Shown: positions 11,936 through 22,881, counted from the first letter of the stretch. The stretch is 64,000 nucleotides of DNA from Ophthalmolycus amberensis (GCA_024529925.1 JAFEUB010000770.1:1507501-1571500); one strand, 5' to 3'. The notes: a model not told the origin generated them from the sequence alone. Numbers and translations: made by a program.

Positions 11936-13187
11936 TGATTGCCGTAGTGACACATGCCATAAAATGACATCATCACAGCGTGCACATCATGCGCCAAATG
12001 TTTGAAACAAGGTGCGGTTTCAGACATGGCCGTCTCAAATTCTTAACAGATAAAAGCATTATTGTCTGAGAATTTTACAAAGACGGACAATTAGGCAGTA
12101 AAATAGACCTGAAATTGCTTTCAGCGACACTCTCCGCCTGAATAAATAGCGGTGAACCCCCCCCCCCCATAAGAATACAAAAATAAAGTCAACAACAAAT
12201 ACGTGAAAAAGAAACAAGATTTATCTCAGACATGGGATATGTTCCTTCATCAACATAAAGAGGAAATGTTTTTAATAAAAATGTCTGCAAAATGTTCATA
12301 GAGAGTGTTCACTGATAATGTATTTTAAATTTGTTCTCCTACAATATCCGATCTTGCAATAGCGTCTCCGCTCGTAGCAACTACGGAATTATTATCATTA
12401 CTATGTTCATGCTTCGATACTCAAGGCTTGTTCAAGGGACAGATTCGTGGTATTGATTTAATATTGAAAACGACAAAAGTGACGAGGAAGCACGAGACCT
12501 GTTCTTGACTTCAATTGAAACCACAATCATTCATGCGGTAAAATGGACACAGTTTCGTGAAGACATTCCAAATATCTATTTAGACTCTTCGTAGTATGTC
12601 ATCCGTTGTTTATGAAGGTGTTGTACAGCAGACCATATTTGGTCTGTTGGAAGTTTTGTTAGAAAGGGATTGTTATTAAAAACAGACTGAGTCATCTCAC
12701 TCGGGATGTTACTCCACCCTCTTGCTGCTGCAGGTGAAACTGAAAATGGGGGAGGGGGAATAAGAGGGAAGATGAACTGAACAAATGTTCTGTTACCATC
12801 ATGTTTTCTTCAATCAGATGCTCACATTGTGTTAGAATTGTGTGTTCAATATTTTCACGTGTTTTTTTGTTAAACTCAGTGAGACAGGCAGGATGGTTGG
12901 GGAGGGAGAACAGGTTATGGGTTTGTGGCCTTTAAGGGAATGAACCTGAAGAGCAGGGACTGATGACGGTGAGCTGTTTTTCCTCCATGGCCCCTCCTCT
13001 CTCAGTAAGGCGATCATATACCTGCGCCTCTGGATCCTCTCCCATTTAGCAAACTCACTTGACTAACAAAGGACTTGCCTCCATCACAGAAGGAAGCAAA
13101 CAACCTCCAGGCTTACCTCACTGCCAGAGAGGAATTCGTTTTAAAAGAGTTTCGTTTGAAGCAACTCAAAGAAATCAGCTCTCCGCG
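11936..13187. other. Upstream region of claudin copy 2
   Basis: No coding exon seen. A poly(C) run lies near 12158. The last 200 bases before the claudin start should be its promoter and 5' untranslated region. The claudin frame is open upstream of its ATG to about 13059. Confidence 0.4.
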
Positions 13188-13832
13188 ATGGTGTCTGCTG
13201 GGATACAGATTCTGGGCGCAGCTCTGGGGATCCTGGGCTGGATCGGCGCCATCATTGTGTGTGCCATTCCCATGTGGAAGGTCACCGCTTTTATCGGCAG
13301 CAACATTGTGACCTCGCAAACCTCATGGGAAGGTATTTGGATGAACTGTGTGCACCAGAGCACAGGCCAGATGCAGTGTAAGGTCTACGACTCCATGCTG
13401 GCCCTCAGCGCTGACCTCCAGGCTGCCCGGGCCCTGACCATCCTCTCCATCGTGGTGGGCGTCTTGGCCATCCTGCTCAGCGTAGCCGGGGGGCAATGCA
13501 CCAACTGTGTGGAGAATCCTTCGTCCAAGTCCAAGGTGGGCATTGCAGCTGGAGTTATGTTCATCATAGCTGGGGTCCTCTGTCTCATCCCTGTTTGCTG
13601 GACGGCCCACACCGTCATCCAAAACTTCTACAACCCGCTGTTGGTCAGTGCCCAGAAGAGAGAGTTGGGTGCTGCGCTCTACATCGGGTGGGGGGCGGGC
13701 GCCTTGATGTTGATCGGAGGGGGGATACTCTGCAGCAACTGCCCTCCTAAGGATGAAGACTCCTACAACGCCACGTACAAAGCTGCCAGATCTGAGGCTT
13801 CAGCACCAGCGTCCGGGAAAGACTTTGTCTGA
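13188..13832 (+). CDS. Claudin-3/4-like tight-junction protein (214 aa), copy 2
   Basis: Single-exon claudin of full family length. The frame is open for 43 codons before 13188, but that extension is basic and non-hydrophobic, and the usual MVSAGIQILG start follows gcg-atg-g, so I place the start there. Visible: TM1 about 8-28, W30, loop signature W47-E-G-I-W51 with C54 and C64, R81, TM2, TM3 about 117-137, second-loop motif FYNPLLVSAQKRELG, TM4, and the tail CSNCPPKDEDSYNATYK ending KDFV. The NPL-x-x-S motif in loop 2 resembles the toxin-receptor claudins 3 and 4. The gene is followed by a poly(A) signal at 14175. It runs in the same direction as copy 3, 1.4 kb downstream. Confidence 0.95.
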   Translation: MVSAGIQILGAALGILGWIGAIIVCAIPMWKVTAFIGSNIVTSQTSWEGIWMNCVHQSTGQMQCKVYDSMLALSADLQAARALTILSIVVGVLAILLSVAGGQCTNCVENPSSKSKVGIAAGVMFIIAGVLCLIPVCWTAHTVIQNFYNPLLVSAQKRELGAALYIGWGAGALMLIGGGILCSNCPPKDEDSYNATYKAARSEASAPASGKDFV

Positions 13833-14174
13833 AACAGATCTGAACTTCTGTAAATAGATCCACAAAGCCATGTTTCCTGGGACAGATGCACTGGTGCTAC
13901 TGGGTTGTGTGTGTTGATATTCCAGGATGTTACTTGAGCAAAAAGTATTCCTGAGTCTTTGATGGGACCAAACATTGAGAAAAGAACCACACCCAAGGAG
14001 TAAATTCAATTGTATATGTTAACAGAGTTATTTGTATGTGTATGGTTTTTGATATGAAAAGTAGTCATTTGTCTTTTCTGAGTCGTTTGAATATTCTATA
14101 ACCTTTGAAAAAGCTGTATGTGGGTTGTTTTTATAAACCGTGTATGAGATTCACGATGTACCAGTTAAACTGTA

Positions 14175-14180
14175 AATAAA
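14175..14180 (+). terminator. Poly(A) signal of claudin copy 2
   Basis: AATAAA about 340 bases beyond the stop codon, followed within 25 bases by a T-rich segment (cttttgtgcttgctttttat). Confidence 0.6.
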
Positions 14181-14829
14181 TATTATGTTTACAAATCAGA
14201 CATCTTTTGTGCTTGCTTTTTATTTTCACCAACATGATTCATCCAGGGCTCTTAAAATGGAACAAATCAATAGTCAATATCATCAAAATTAAAATCATTG
14301 AAATTCTACATTCACAGGTTTTAATATTCAATTGTACTTTTTTCACATTTAGTGACACAAATGTTTGAACAAGGATCCTTTAAAAGCGGTTGAGAGTCTA
14401 TTGTGTGACTTTCTTGTAAATCAGGTTTAGGTGTGGCAGAAAAACAAGGTCGTTGGAAACTGGTCTTTGTTCAAGCTGTGAGCCGTTAGGGCAACGATGT
14501 TTGTACTTCTGTTCACAGGACCAACTTTTCTATTGTTAAGAGAGTAAATAATATATGAATATATTCCTCTAAGAATCTATTTTGACCGATATGATTAAAG
14601 TCCCTTAATTGAACATCCAAACTTCGAGCTTGAGATCAATTTCAATTGTATTGAAAATGATAAAAGCTATTCAAAGGTTAATTCTCTGTTCAAATGAAGA
14701 TTGGATTGGAGAACGCTTTGGCCTTTCAGAAACATCCACTTCCTGGTCTGTTTTTAATCGAATATACTGACCTAAACTGTGAACTTTAGAGTTTGTGTTT
14801 GCTCAAGACTTGGTCTGAATGGGTCTGTA

Positions 14830-14880
<51 letters not shown>

Positions 14881-15275
14881 GTGTGTGTGTATGTGTGTGA
14901 GCACAGGTGGGATCTGGAGTCATTGTTCCCAGTCCCAAAGTCTTGCTTGAGGTAACAAAGCTTGTATGTGTGGGAACAATGAACAGAGAGAGAACGAGGT
15001 TTGTGGATATCAAGTCTCAGCTTTCCCCTTTTGTCTGGGAGCCCAGAAACTCCACCCTGAAAGTTTGAACCACAATGGGAAGCAGCCATCTTCTCACAGT
15101 GGGACCTCAGAGCCTCAGAGCACTGCAAACTCTTCCTCGAGCAGGATGTGAGCGTGGAGTATATGAGAGCAATTACAATCTCTGTTGTGTTTATGCATTC
15201 GGAATCGAATAATCTTACAGACGGGAACATTTCTGTAAGGGCAACCTTTTGAGTCGTGGCTGCAGTGGCATTATC
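14181..15275. other. Spacer between claudin copies 2 and 3
   Basis: No coding exon seen. It contains a GT microsatellite at about 14834-14899. A weak TATA-like word (tatatga, about 15160) lies roughly 115 bases before the next ATG and could be the core promoter of copy 3. Confidence 0.4.
14834..14899. repeat. (GT)n microsatellite with two interruptions
   Basis: About 45 bases of pure GT followed by 'aggtgtgtgtgtatgtgtgtg'. Confidence 0.95.
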
Positions 15276-15911
15276 ATGGTTTCTCAGGGCCTCCAGATCA
15301 TGGGTGTGCTGCTGGCCTTCATCGGCTGGCTGGGCACCATCATCACCTGCGCCATGCCCATGTGGAGAGTCACCGCTTTCGTCGGGGCGAACATCGTCAC
15401 CGCCCAGGTGATCTGGGAAGGCTTGTGGATGACCTGCGTGGTCCAGAGCACGGGCCAGATGCAGTGTAAGGTGTACGACTCCATGCTTGCGCTACCTCAA
15501 GACCTGCAGGCTGCCAGGGCCATGGTGGTCATCTCTGTGATCGTCGGGGTGTTCGGCGTCCTCATGGCCGTGGTGGGAGGAAAGTGCACCAACTGCATGG
15601 AGGACGAAGTGGCCAAAGCCAAAGCCTGCATTGTGTCCGGAGTGATCTTCATAATAACAGCCTTTCTGATCATGATCCCAGTGTCGTGGTCTGCTCACGC
15701 AGTGATCAGGGACTTTTATAACCCCATGCTGATTGCGGCTCAGAGGAGGGAGCTCGGGGCTGCACTTTACATCGGCTGGGGCTCCGCTGGGCTGCTGCTG
15801 CTGGGAGGAGGCCTGCTCTGTAACAACTGCCCCCCAAAGGACACAAGACCCTACATACCTGCCAAGTTCGCCCCAGTGAGAACCGCATCTTCAAACGTTG
15901 ACTATGTGTGA
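15276..15911 (+). CDS. Claudin-4-like tight-junction protein (211 aa), copy 3
   Basis: Single-exon claudin. [10 protein letters not shown] at 15276 is the family start; the nine codons before it belong to the leader. Visible: TM1 about 8-28 with TCAMPMWR, W30, loop signature W47-E-G-L-W51 with C54 and C64, [11 protein letters not shown] at the start of TM2, [11 protein letters not shown] in the inner loop, TM3, second-loop [17 protein letters not shown]4 rich in leucine and glycine, and CNNCPPKD. The tail ends NVDYV, a regular claudin PDZ-binding end for ZO proteins. Of the cluster members it reads closest to mammalian CLDN4/CLDN3 by eye, without a calculated identity. A poly(A) signal lies at 16420. 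It faces the minus-strand copy 4 tail to tail. Confidence 0.95.
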   Translation: MVSQGLQIMGVLLAFIGWLGTIITCAMPMWRVTAFVGANIVTAQVIWEGLWMTCVVQSTGQMQCKVYDSMLALPQDLQAARAMVVISVIVGVFGVLMAVVGGKCTNCMEDEVAKAKACIVSGVIFIITAFLIMIPVSWSAHAVIRDFYNPMLIAAQRRELGAALYIGWGSAGLLLLGGGLLCNNCPPKDTRPYIPAKFAPVRTASSNVDYV

Positions 15912-16419
15912 GTGTTTTGGCTGGAACTGCAGCATAACATATCTCAAGATTTTCATGAAAATGTGTTAATGCTCTCACCAAAAAGTTGCACAGAAATATC
16001 TCTTTCTTCAAAATGATGTTTTGTGGATGACTTAACAAGAAATCTGTGTATTTGGTTGCTTAGGAAAAGGTTAGGGTTAAATTAAATTGACATAAATTGT
16101 CTGGTGGTTTGTTTTCTCTTTTGTTTTTATGAAATGTGTCCCTATCAAAGGTTGATATATGCTGTCAATTATCCGTGAATCTAAGGCCTGAAAACCTGTA
16201 ACATTTCACTGAAACAATACGCTGAAACAATATATTATCTGCTGCTCAAAGAAGATGTGAAAGCCAAAAGATCTGAACGAAAGGAGATTTCTCAAAAGCT
16301 AATTTTAATAATAAACAATATGCTGTTGAAATCAGATGTGATTTTTTATTTTTTTTTTGTCAACTGTATGATGATATATTGATCACTGTTGGACTTCCAA
16401 TTGACTTTCAGATGTCAGA

Positions 16420-16425
16420 AATAAA
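16420..16425 (+). terminator. Poly(A) signal of claudin copy 3
   Basis: AATAAA about 510 bases after the stop codon, followed by a GT/T-rich stretch (cctctttgttcatatgttcc). Confidence 0.6.
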
Positions 16426-17713
16426 GCCTCTTTGTTCATATGTTCCTTTCTCATGTCCGCTCTGCACCTGCAAAAAACACTGTGATAAAACTGAAACTGA
16501 ACTTCTCAATAAGCACGAGTGATAAGGCACTCAGGAATCCAGAGCAGTAGACTCCTGGGAATTTACTCTGTATTTGTTTGAGATGCTTGCATGGTGTAAT
16601 CCACTGCCCTTATATGAAGACGGTTATTTACAGTTTCTGTCTCAAATAAAATGGACGTCCCTGCCAGAGACAACAGTGCTCTTTGTATGCTTGGATTCAT
16701 GTTGCTGAGGAACTGGTTTATATCTCCAAAGAATGGATATTTACACTTTGCCCAGTAAGAGCACATCTGCCAATTCTTGTCAGGTTGATATATTCTAAAC
16801 CTCTAACGGGTTTCTTTTCCTTTTTTTTTAAACAGACATTTTCAATTGAAACCAGTCTGAAAAGGAAAACATACGCCCCTGTAACCTTTCGCTGTTTCGG
16901 TGGAAGAAGTATTCAGATCTTTTACTTACTTAGTAGCTGAAACTACCAAAAAACGTACAGAAGTATAATTTAAAAGAACTAACTTTAAGAATCAAATATA
17001 AAAGTACTCACTTTGCAGAATCCCCAGTGACATGCTATATGCATGGTAATTATGATGTGAATGTAAAAGCAGCATTTTAATGTTTAGGTGGAGCTAAATT
17101 GAACTATTACATATAGTCACATAGCTTTACAATCTGTACAGCATCACAACAACTTTGATAGTTTAATCTACAACAATGCAGTGTGTTTTATGTGTAAACA
17201 TCTTTTTTAAGTAACTATAGTTACTTTATAGCAGTGTAAACAGTGCAATTATTTCTCTCTGGAATTTAGCATTGAATATCTGAATATATTGACGATCTGA
17301 AAACTTTTACTGAACCACATTGCTCAGGAAAATGCATTTAGTTACGTTCCACCAGATCAGTCATATCATTTATTATGTTTATTATCTGACTGAAAAACTA
17401 AATTACAAATAAATCCCACAACAAATACACAAGTCGTCTTTCTGAAGTGCTTATGTTGTAAATAAGATAAATGAAAAACAGAGTCCGACACTGAATTAAT
17501 ATAGAAATTAATACACAACAATGTAAAAAGAAATGAGCTAAACTTCAATCTTAACTCATGTTAACATGTTGCATAATTGTAACATGGCACATACCCAAAA
17601 TCTGTTAGTAAAATTAGTCACAATATAAATCACAACGTCATAAGCAACACGTTTGTACTGTGTGTAAAGTAAGATGCTGTTCATAGAGTGCTGCCTCTCA
17701 TGTAATGCAGCAA
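16426..17713. other. Tail-to-tail spacer of claudin copies 3 and 4
   Basis: No coding exon recognised. A hAT-like short element occupies 16897-17355, and the remainder is AT-rich sequence. Confidence 0.4.
16897..17355. repeat. hAT-like non-autonomous element with matching ends
   Basis: The left end reads cggtggaagaagtattcag and the right end reads gttacgttccaccag, so the outer bases are inverted with respect to each other (ggtggaa.../...ttccacc). The body contains words of the common fish repeat ('aaaagtactcactttgcag', 'gtaaaagcagcattttaat'). It has no coding capacity. Mobility would have depended on a transposase elsewhere. Confidence 0.6.
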
Positions 17714-17823
17714 CTTATTTTTTTAATTTATTGGTTTATTTGAATGGGACAGTGCACATTAATAAAAACATTTCTGCAAATGTGCCAGAGTTAGCCAAAA
17801 GGCTATTTTTCATCTGTAGTCCC
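17714..17823 (-). repeat. Retroelement 3'-tail-like repeat in claudin copy 4 3' UTR
   Basis: Read on the minus strand, the segment runs 'gggactacagatgaaaaata', 'ggctaactctggcacatttg', 'ttaatgtgcactgtcccatt' and 'caaataaaccaataaa'. These words form a dispersed fish repeat that I know as a non-LTR or SINE tail. It starts 6 bases after the claudin stop codon and supplies two AATAAA hexamers (17735-17740 and 17727-17732 on the minus strand). Confidence 0.6.
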
Positions 17824-17829
17824 AAAAAC

Positions 17830-18462
17830 TCAGACAAATTCCTTCCCGGGCGTTGTGGATTTGGGCGCGGAGTACTTTGCTCCATTGTAGCGGTCTCCTC
17901 CTGACGGGCACTGACAGCAGAGAAGAGCTCCACCGATCAGCAGAAGTCCTGATGCTCCCCAGCCCATGTACAAACATGCACCCAGCTCCCTCCTCTGGGC
18001 GTCAGGGACCATGGGGTTGTAGAAGTCCTTTATGACAGTATTGGCAGGCAGCGACACAGTCACCAGACACAGAGCCCCACTCAAGATGAAGAAAACACCT
18101 GCAGAGATGGCCACTTTGGCTTTTGCTACTTTGTCCCCAACGCAGGTGGTGCATTTCCCCCCGACCACAGAGAGCAGCAGTCCGAACAGAGAGAACAGGA
18201 TGGCGATGACCACCATAGCCCGAGCCGCCTGGAGGTCCGGAGGCAAGGCCAGCAGGGAGTCGTAGACCTTGCACTGCATCTGGCCGGTGCTCTGCACCAC
18301 GCAGGTCATCCACAGTCCTTCCCAGATGGTCTGAGCCACCACGATGTTGTTCCCGATGAAAGCAGACACTTTCCACAGGGGCAGCATACAGATGAGTATG
18401 TTTCCAATCCATCCAAGCACCGCCAGCCCGACGCCCAGAATCTGCAGCCCTAAAGATACCAT
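17830..18462 (-). CDS. Claudin-3/4-like tight-junction protein (210 aa), copy 4
   Basis: Single-exon claudin starting [10 protein letters not shown] at 18462. Visible: TM1 about 8-28, W30, loop signature W47-E-G-L-W51 with C54 and C64, [24 protein letters not shown]3, second-loop [17 protein letters not shown]4, [12 protein letters not shown], and the terminal sequence GKEFV. Loop 2 carries PD where the others have small residues. Its promoter looks well formed: ATATAAAA at 18551-18558 (minus strand) with the AP-1 type word TGAGTCA just upstream, about 90-100 bases before the ATG. The 3' untranslated region is almost at once a dispersed repeat. It is divergent from copy 5 and convergent with copy 3. 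Confidence 0.95.
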   Translation of the reverse strand: MVSLGLQILGVGLAVLGWIGNILICMLPLWKVSAFIGNNIVVAQTIWEGLWMTCVVQSTGQMQCKVYDSLLALPPDLQAARAMVVIAILFSLFGLLLSVVGGKCTTCVGDKVAKAKVAISAGVFFILSGALCLVTVSLPANTVIKDFYNPMVPDAQRRELGACLYMGWGASGLLLIGGALLCCQCPSGGDRYNGAKYSAPKSTTPGKEFV

Positions 18463-18550
18463 TGCAGTTTGGTGGTACTTCTTCTCTTTCTTGCTCTGTT
18501 GTCAGTTCTTCACGGGGCTGCTAACTAAAAGCTCTCCCACTGTGAGGATG

Positions 18551-18565
18551 TTTTATATGACTCAC
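18551..18565 (-). promoter_or_regulatory. TATA box and AP-1-like site of claudin copy 4
   Basis: On the minus strand gtgagtcat is followed directly by ataaaac preceded by at, giving TGAGTCA (AP-1 consensus) next to ATATAAAA. It lies about 90 bases before the start codon, a plausible core promoter distance. Binding is inferred from the motif only. Confidence 0.5.
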
Positions 18566-19759
18566 AGATGCCCCTGAGTAGCCCCCTCCTCTGGGTGGGC
18601 TTTGGCTTTAGTGCTCAGATATAGACATCCATCATGCTGTCTTTGAGTTCAGAGGTGTTTCTCTCCTACAAAGAGGCCCTCTGGTGCCGCAGCAGAGCTC
18701 TGAGAAAGAAAAGAGGTTCAAACAGTGTGGTTCAGGTCTGATGTAAGTGAAAAACGAACTTCATGGAGTAGAAAAATATACTGTGGAATATAAACTGTCT
18801 AAAATATGAACATCAAGTCTTCTGCAAACCAATCATGTCAAACAATAATGGATTAATCATAGTGATTCCCAACCAGGGGTTATGTTGAGAGATATAATAG
18901 AGAAATGAGAGAATTTATATTCAAATGTGTTTAGGAGGAAAAGAAATACACAAGTAGGATTACAAACTATCTTTAGTACAATTATTGTCAGAATAAAACA
19001 AATCAACAATACGTATGATGTATGAACCAAAAGCTATGTGTCATTATGTATGTGTGTGTACAATGGGCATGAGTTCAAAAGGTCATTAAAACTCGCTGAG
19101 GTTTTGTGATGCAGGCTAACGCAAAAAAAAAAGCCTGGCTCTGTCTCATTAGTAGTGAACTCCTCAGGTCACCTGAGGCTCACTGGCTGATCAGCACAGG
19201 TGGAATCACTCAGCTTGATTGCTCCTCTGGTAAAAGAGCATGAAATAAGGTGGTGACAGGCATTCATCAATGAAATGTATTGTTCATGGTCTTTTATAGA
19301 CAAAAGAGGAAAATTGTTATTTTTTGTTGCTACGTATTGCAGAATGTTGCACCTGCATCCTTCCATGTCTTATTTCTTCTCACAGTTCAGATGAAATAAA
19401 GACCTGCAAATGAGTCTATTCACTCAATGAAGTAAAGTTGTCACACACAGAGACTTTTCTAATGTTTTGAATTGTCTTAAATGTCACGAATCAAGAGAAA
19501 AAAATAATGAAAAATAAATAAATTCTATTAGAAGACTATTTCAGATTAATAATTGAAACAAGTATGTGAATTGCGGTATTTTAGAGTTTATTGAAAAAGT
19601 TTCTATTTCTATTTGAAACAAAGCATTTGATACCTCACAAAATCACATTTTAGCCAGTGGGTGGTCAACAATTAGGGGACTAACTTAATGACCACAGGTG
19701 TTTTCAATTTGAACAATTTTGAACAACCAATCAGGAGAGGCCACGGCCTACCATGTGGG
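18566..19759. other. Divergent spacer between claudin copies 4 and 5
   Basis: No coding exon seen. It contains the upstream regions of both divergent claudins. The right end has a TATA-like word at 19760. Confidence 0.4.
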
Positions 19760-19766
19760 TATAAGA
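19760..19766 (+). promoter_or_regulatory. TATA-like box of claudin copy 5
   Basis: tataaga in the context gggtataagagctg, 68 bases upstream of the ATG at 19828. The spacing leaves room for a very short 5' untranslated region, as in other claudins here. Confidence 0.45.
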
Positions 19767-19827
19767 GCTGCAGGTGAGCGCTCAGGGCCTGTACTCTATT
19801 GTTGCTTCTGCTCAGCGTGAAACAAAT

Positions 19828-20462
19828 ATGGCATCTGCAGGTCTCCAGATTTTGGGCGTCTTCCTGGCAGCCGTCGGATTTCTGGGCGATATCATCATCT
19901 GCATCCTGCCCATGTGGAAGGTGTCTGCTTTCATCGGGAACAACATTGTGACGGCGCAGGCCTTTTGGGAGGGCCTGTGGATGAACTGTGTGAAGCAGAG
20001 CACTGGGCAGATGCAGTGCAAGGTCTACGACTCTCTGCTGGCTCTCCCTACTGATTTGCAGGCGGCCCGGGCCCTGGTTGTCGTCTCCATCCTGGTCGCC
20101 TTAATGGGACTCCTGCTTTCTATCGCTGGAGGAAAATGCACCAACTGCATTGAAGATGAAGCGGCCAAGAGCAGGGTAGCCATTGCTGCGGGGGTGTTCT
20201 TCATCGTCGGTGGTATCCTGTGCCTGATCCCCGGTCTGCTGGTCTGCGCACAGTGATCATCAGAGACTTCTACAACGCCGTGCTGATCGACTCACAGAAG
20301 AGGGAGCTCGGAGCGGCGCTGTTCATCGGTTGGGGCTCAGCAGGACTCCTGTTGATTGGCGGGGTACTTCATTGCTGCCATTGTCGCCAGCGTACAGATG
20401 GCGGATACACTGCCAAATATTCTGCTGCACGCTCAGCAGCCAGCGGCGGAGCCTATGTTTAA
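19828..20462 (+). pseudogene. Claudin-3/4-like, copy 5, two frameshifts (pseudogene or sequence error)
   Basis: The start [10 protein letters not shown] and residues to about 135 form a perfect claudin: W30, W47-E-G-L-W51, C54, C64, [23 protein letters not shown] and TM3. At 20230 the frame leaves the family pattern and stops at 20254-20256, giving only 142 residues. One extra C in the cccc run near 20229-20232 moves PVCWSAH into the next frame. Two bases missing from the CA repeat near 20249-20252 then move the rest into a third frame, which continues cleanly [20 protein letters not shown] through TM4 to GGAYV at 20462. Everything on both sides is conserved, including a normal PDZ end, a TATA-like box and a poly(A) signal. 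A recent lesion or an indel error at two slippery sites is as likely as an old pseudogene. Confidence 0.8.
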
Positions 20463-20569
20463 AATGTCTGCTTTCTTGTTTATCTCTAGGAAACTGGACT
20501 GAACTCTTCAAAGCAATATTGTATGATCTTAACTTTATTTCAAGTTTGTTTTTTGCTAATTTTGTTTTT

Positions 20570-20575
20570 AATAAA
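20570..20575 (+). terminator. Poly(A) signal of claudin copy 5
   Basis: AATAAA about 110 bases after the intended claudin stop codon. Confidence 0.55.
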
Positions 20576-22323
20576 TTAAACTTTGCTTTTAATCACTTGA
20601 CATTTCTAGTTTGTGGTGCGTCTGGTTGCCTGGTGACTTTAAAGATTTTGAGATGGTGGTTTGGGCTTTACAAAGCCTTAGCGCTTGGCTTCCTTCAACC
20701 TAGTTGGTATAGGTGTCTTACTTTAGTGTCAATGTTACTACTTTGGATCTTATTTACACTTTCAAGTGTTTCAGTAATTCACTTCTAGCCTAAAGTCTTC
20801 TCTGTGGCTAAAAATCTGAAGTTATGCCAGGGTTGTGTGAAACTGATGCAGTAGGTCTTTCAGACAGTTATACATGGTAGGAGACTTGTGAACTAGCATG
20901 CCCAATACGAACTTGTCTCTGAATCACTCATTTACTCTTGTGAGCACTGAATTTGAGTACGCAGACTCTTATTGCTCAACAATCTCAAAATGGGGTTGTT
21001 TTTTTTGTGTCAGACTTATTTCATTGAATTCCCCCCCCCCCCCCCCCCCCCCCCCACACACACAGCAGGCATTTGACTTGTCATAGGCCAAACACAGGTG
21101 CTACTAATAACACTAACGATGACTCCGTTCCATTAAAATGTCTGGCAGTGAGCCAGCATGCACAATACCTGAAATCAAATGGAATTCAGCCGCCACTATT
21201 TAACACCTGTGCTTTTCCAATCTTGATTCATCAGCGTCCTCCATGGGAGGTCTAGTGTCATTTCTGAGGGCGCGATTTAAAACACCAGTTTCATTCCTCA
21301 GATGCTCTTGTAAGATTGGTGCTGTCTTAAGAGCTAACACTTGGCCTGGCTCTGTCCAAAAGCAACCAAATCTGCTACCATCACCTCTAAAGCTCATTAA
21401 TGAACATGTATCATGTTTGTTTAATCTATAATAGTTTGACCACGAGGTAATCTGCCACATATCCTCCTGTAAACATGCTGGTAGGTGAAGTTTTGTTACC
21501 GTTGGACAGACAGGCTCGATGTTTCACTTGTCTTAGTGCTAACTGGCTACTGGCTGTGGCTGCATATTTACCGCATAGACCTGAGAGAGGTATCGATCTT
21601 CTCAGCAAGAAAGCATATTCTGCAAACTGTCAAACTATTCCTGTGAGTAGTTTTGAGATAAAACAATTCACTCCAGTATTCATGAACTTTTACACAGGCA
21701 GTACGTGATTCATCTGCAGTATTTCTTAAACCCAGATGACACTTCTAGTCTCTTAAGTATTATCAACACATGGTTTTAAATTAAATCATACTGGTGAGTA
21801 TTAGTTTTGTTAATATTCTCTACTCTTTTCCTCCCATGTATCAGTGTGTGCTTTATTCCCCTGAAGCTCTGTACAAGAATGCTTTTTTTTTTTAAAGTTT
21901 ATGCATTCATTTATTTTTCTTATTTAAAGTCTGACCTGAAGATATGTGAAAGTTGGCCTTTTCTGTAAACAGTTAAATTTGCTGCTTCGATCCATTTAAA
22001 ATGTGATTTAAGCCTTTTGTATTGGGTCACAAAGCAGTCTTTCAGACGTGAGCGCTTTTGTCTTCAGCTTTCTCCTCCTACTTATCCATTGTGAGCAGGA
22101 ATCAGGACAAGCAGGAAACCTGATCTACAAACTAGCAAAGTCCACTCCCTGTTGCTCTTCCGTCTCACACCTGCACCTCACAGCAAAACACAACCACTGC
22201 TGTGTTTACAGCCGCGTGAACGCTCGTAAAATGATCTTCAGCTCAACTGAAGGTGGATTTTGTTGCCGTCTTTGACTTTTTGGCGAACATTAAATACATG
22301 CCTTGGATCTCTTTTTTGGCAAA
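20576..22323. other. Spacer between claudin copies 5 and 6
   Basis: No coding exon recognised, and in particular no missing 5' exon for the partial claudin at 23974. A 25-base poly(C) tract at 21031-21055 runs into a short CA run. Confidence 0.4.
21031..21055. repeat. Poly(C)25 tract followed by CA
   Basis: Twenty-five consecutive C, then acacacacag. Such a tract is unstable and may be misjudged in length. Confidence 0.95.
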
Positions 22324-22881
22324 ATGCAGACGCAGCTCGTTGGTATGTGTTTGGCTATCATCGGCTTTCTTGGCACCATCCTTATCTGTGGACTGCCTAT
22401 GTGGAAGGTGACCGCCTTTGTTGGGGCCAGCATCATCACCGCTCAGGTCTTCTGGGAAGGTTTGTGGATGAATTGTGTGATCCAGAGTACGGGTCAATCG
22501 CAGTGTAAGGCCTACGACTCCGTTCTGGCTCTACCACAGGATCTGCAGGCTTCCAGGGCTCTGATCTGCGTCTCCATCGCTGTCAGCGTGGTGGCCATCG
22601 GGCTCACTGTGGTCGGAGCCCGCTGCACCAACTTCTTTTCAAGGGACTGGCTGGCCAAAGCTAATATCGGCCTGGCTGGAGGATTGGTGTTTGTTTTAGC
22701 AGGGCTCCTGTGCATTATTCCTGTCAGCTTGTCGGCTTCCAACATCATCACAGGTTTCAACAACCCCCTGCCCACCTCGGAGAGGAGGGGAGAGCTCGGG
22801 GCATCCATATATGTGGGCTGGGCGTCTGGAGCTCTGCTCGTCATTGGAGGAGGGGTGTTGTGTAGCACTTACCGATGCTGA
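22324..22881 (+). CDS. Claudin-like tetraspan protein with minimal tail (185 aa), copy 6
   Basis: The start MQTQLVGMCL at 22324 has A at -3; an earlier in-frame ATG at 22303 would add seven residues. Visible: TM1, W at about 29, loop signature W-E-G-L-W with the two loop cysteines (MNCVIQSTGQSQCKAYD), LPQDLQASRAL, GARCTNFFSRDW, TM3, second-loop FNNPLPTSERRGELG and TM4. After VLCSTYRC the frame stops at 22879, so the cytoplasmic tail is almost absent and there is no PDZ-binding end. The +1 frame would continue for a further 24 codons with an acidic-basic tail (AEDEEEPIDYKTRRRHATI) to 22936. Either the tail was lost by a frameshift or this claudin really ends early. The inner-loop cysteine pattern differs from the neighbours, which suggests a more divergent member. 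Confidence 0.85.
   Translation: MQTQLVGMCLAIIGFLGTILICGLPMWKVTAFVGASIITAQVFWEGLWMNCVIQSTGQSQCKAYDSVLALPQDLQASRALICVSIAVSVVAIGLTVVGARCTNFFSRDWLAKANIGLAGGLVFVLAGLLCIIPVSLSASNIITGFNNPLPTSERRGELGASIYVGWASGALLVIGGGVLCSTYRC

Noticed and set aside
13323..13622. Long antisense frames opposite claudin genes (also 15492-15698, 18002-18412, 22512-22868, 27702-27917)
   Set aside because: They are antisense shadows produced by the GC-rich claudin coding sequence.
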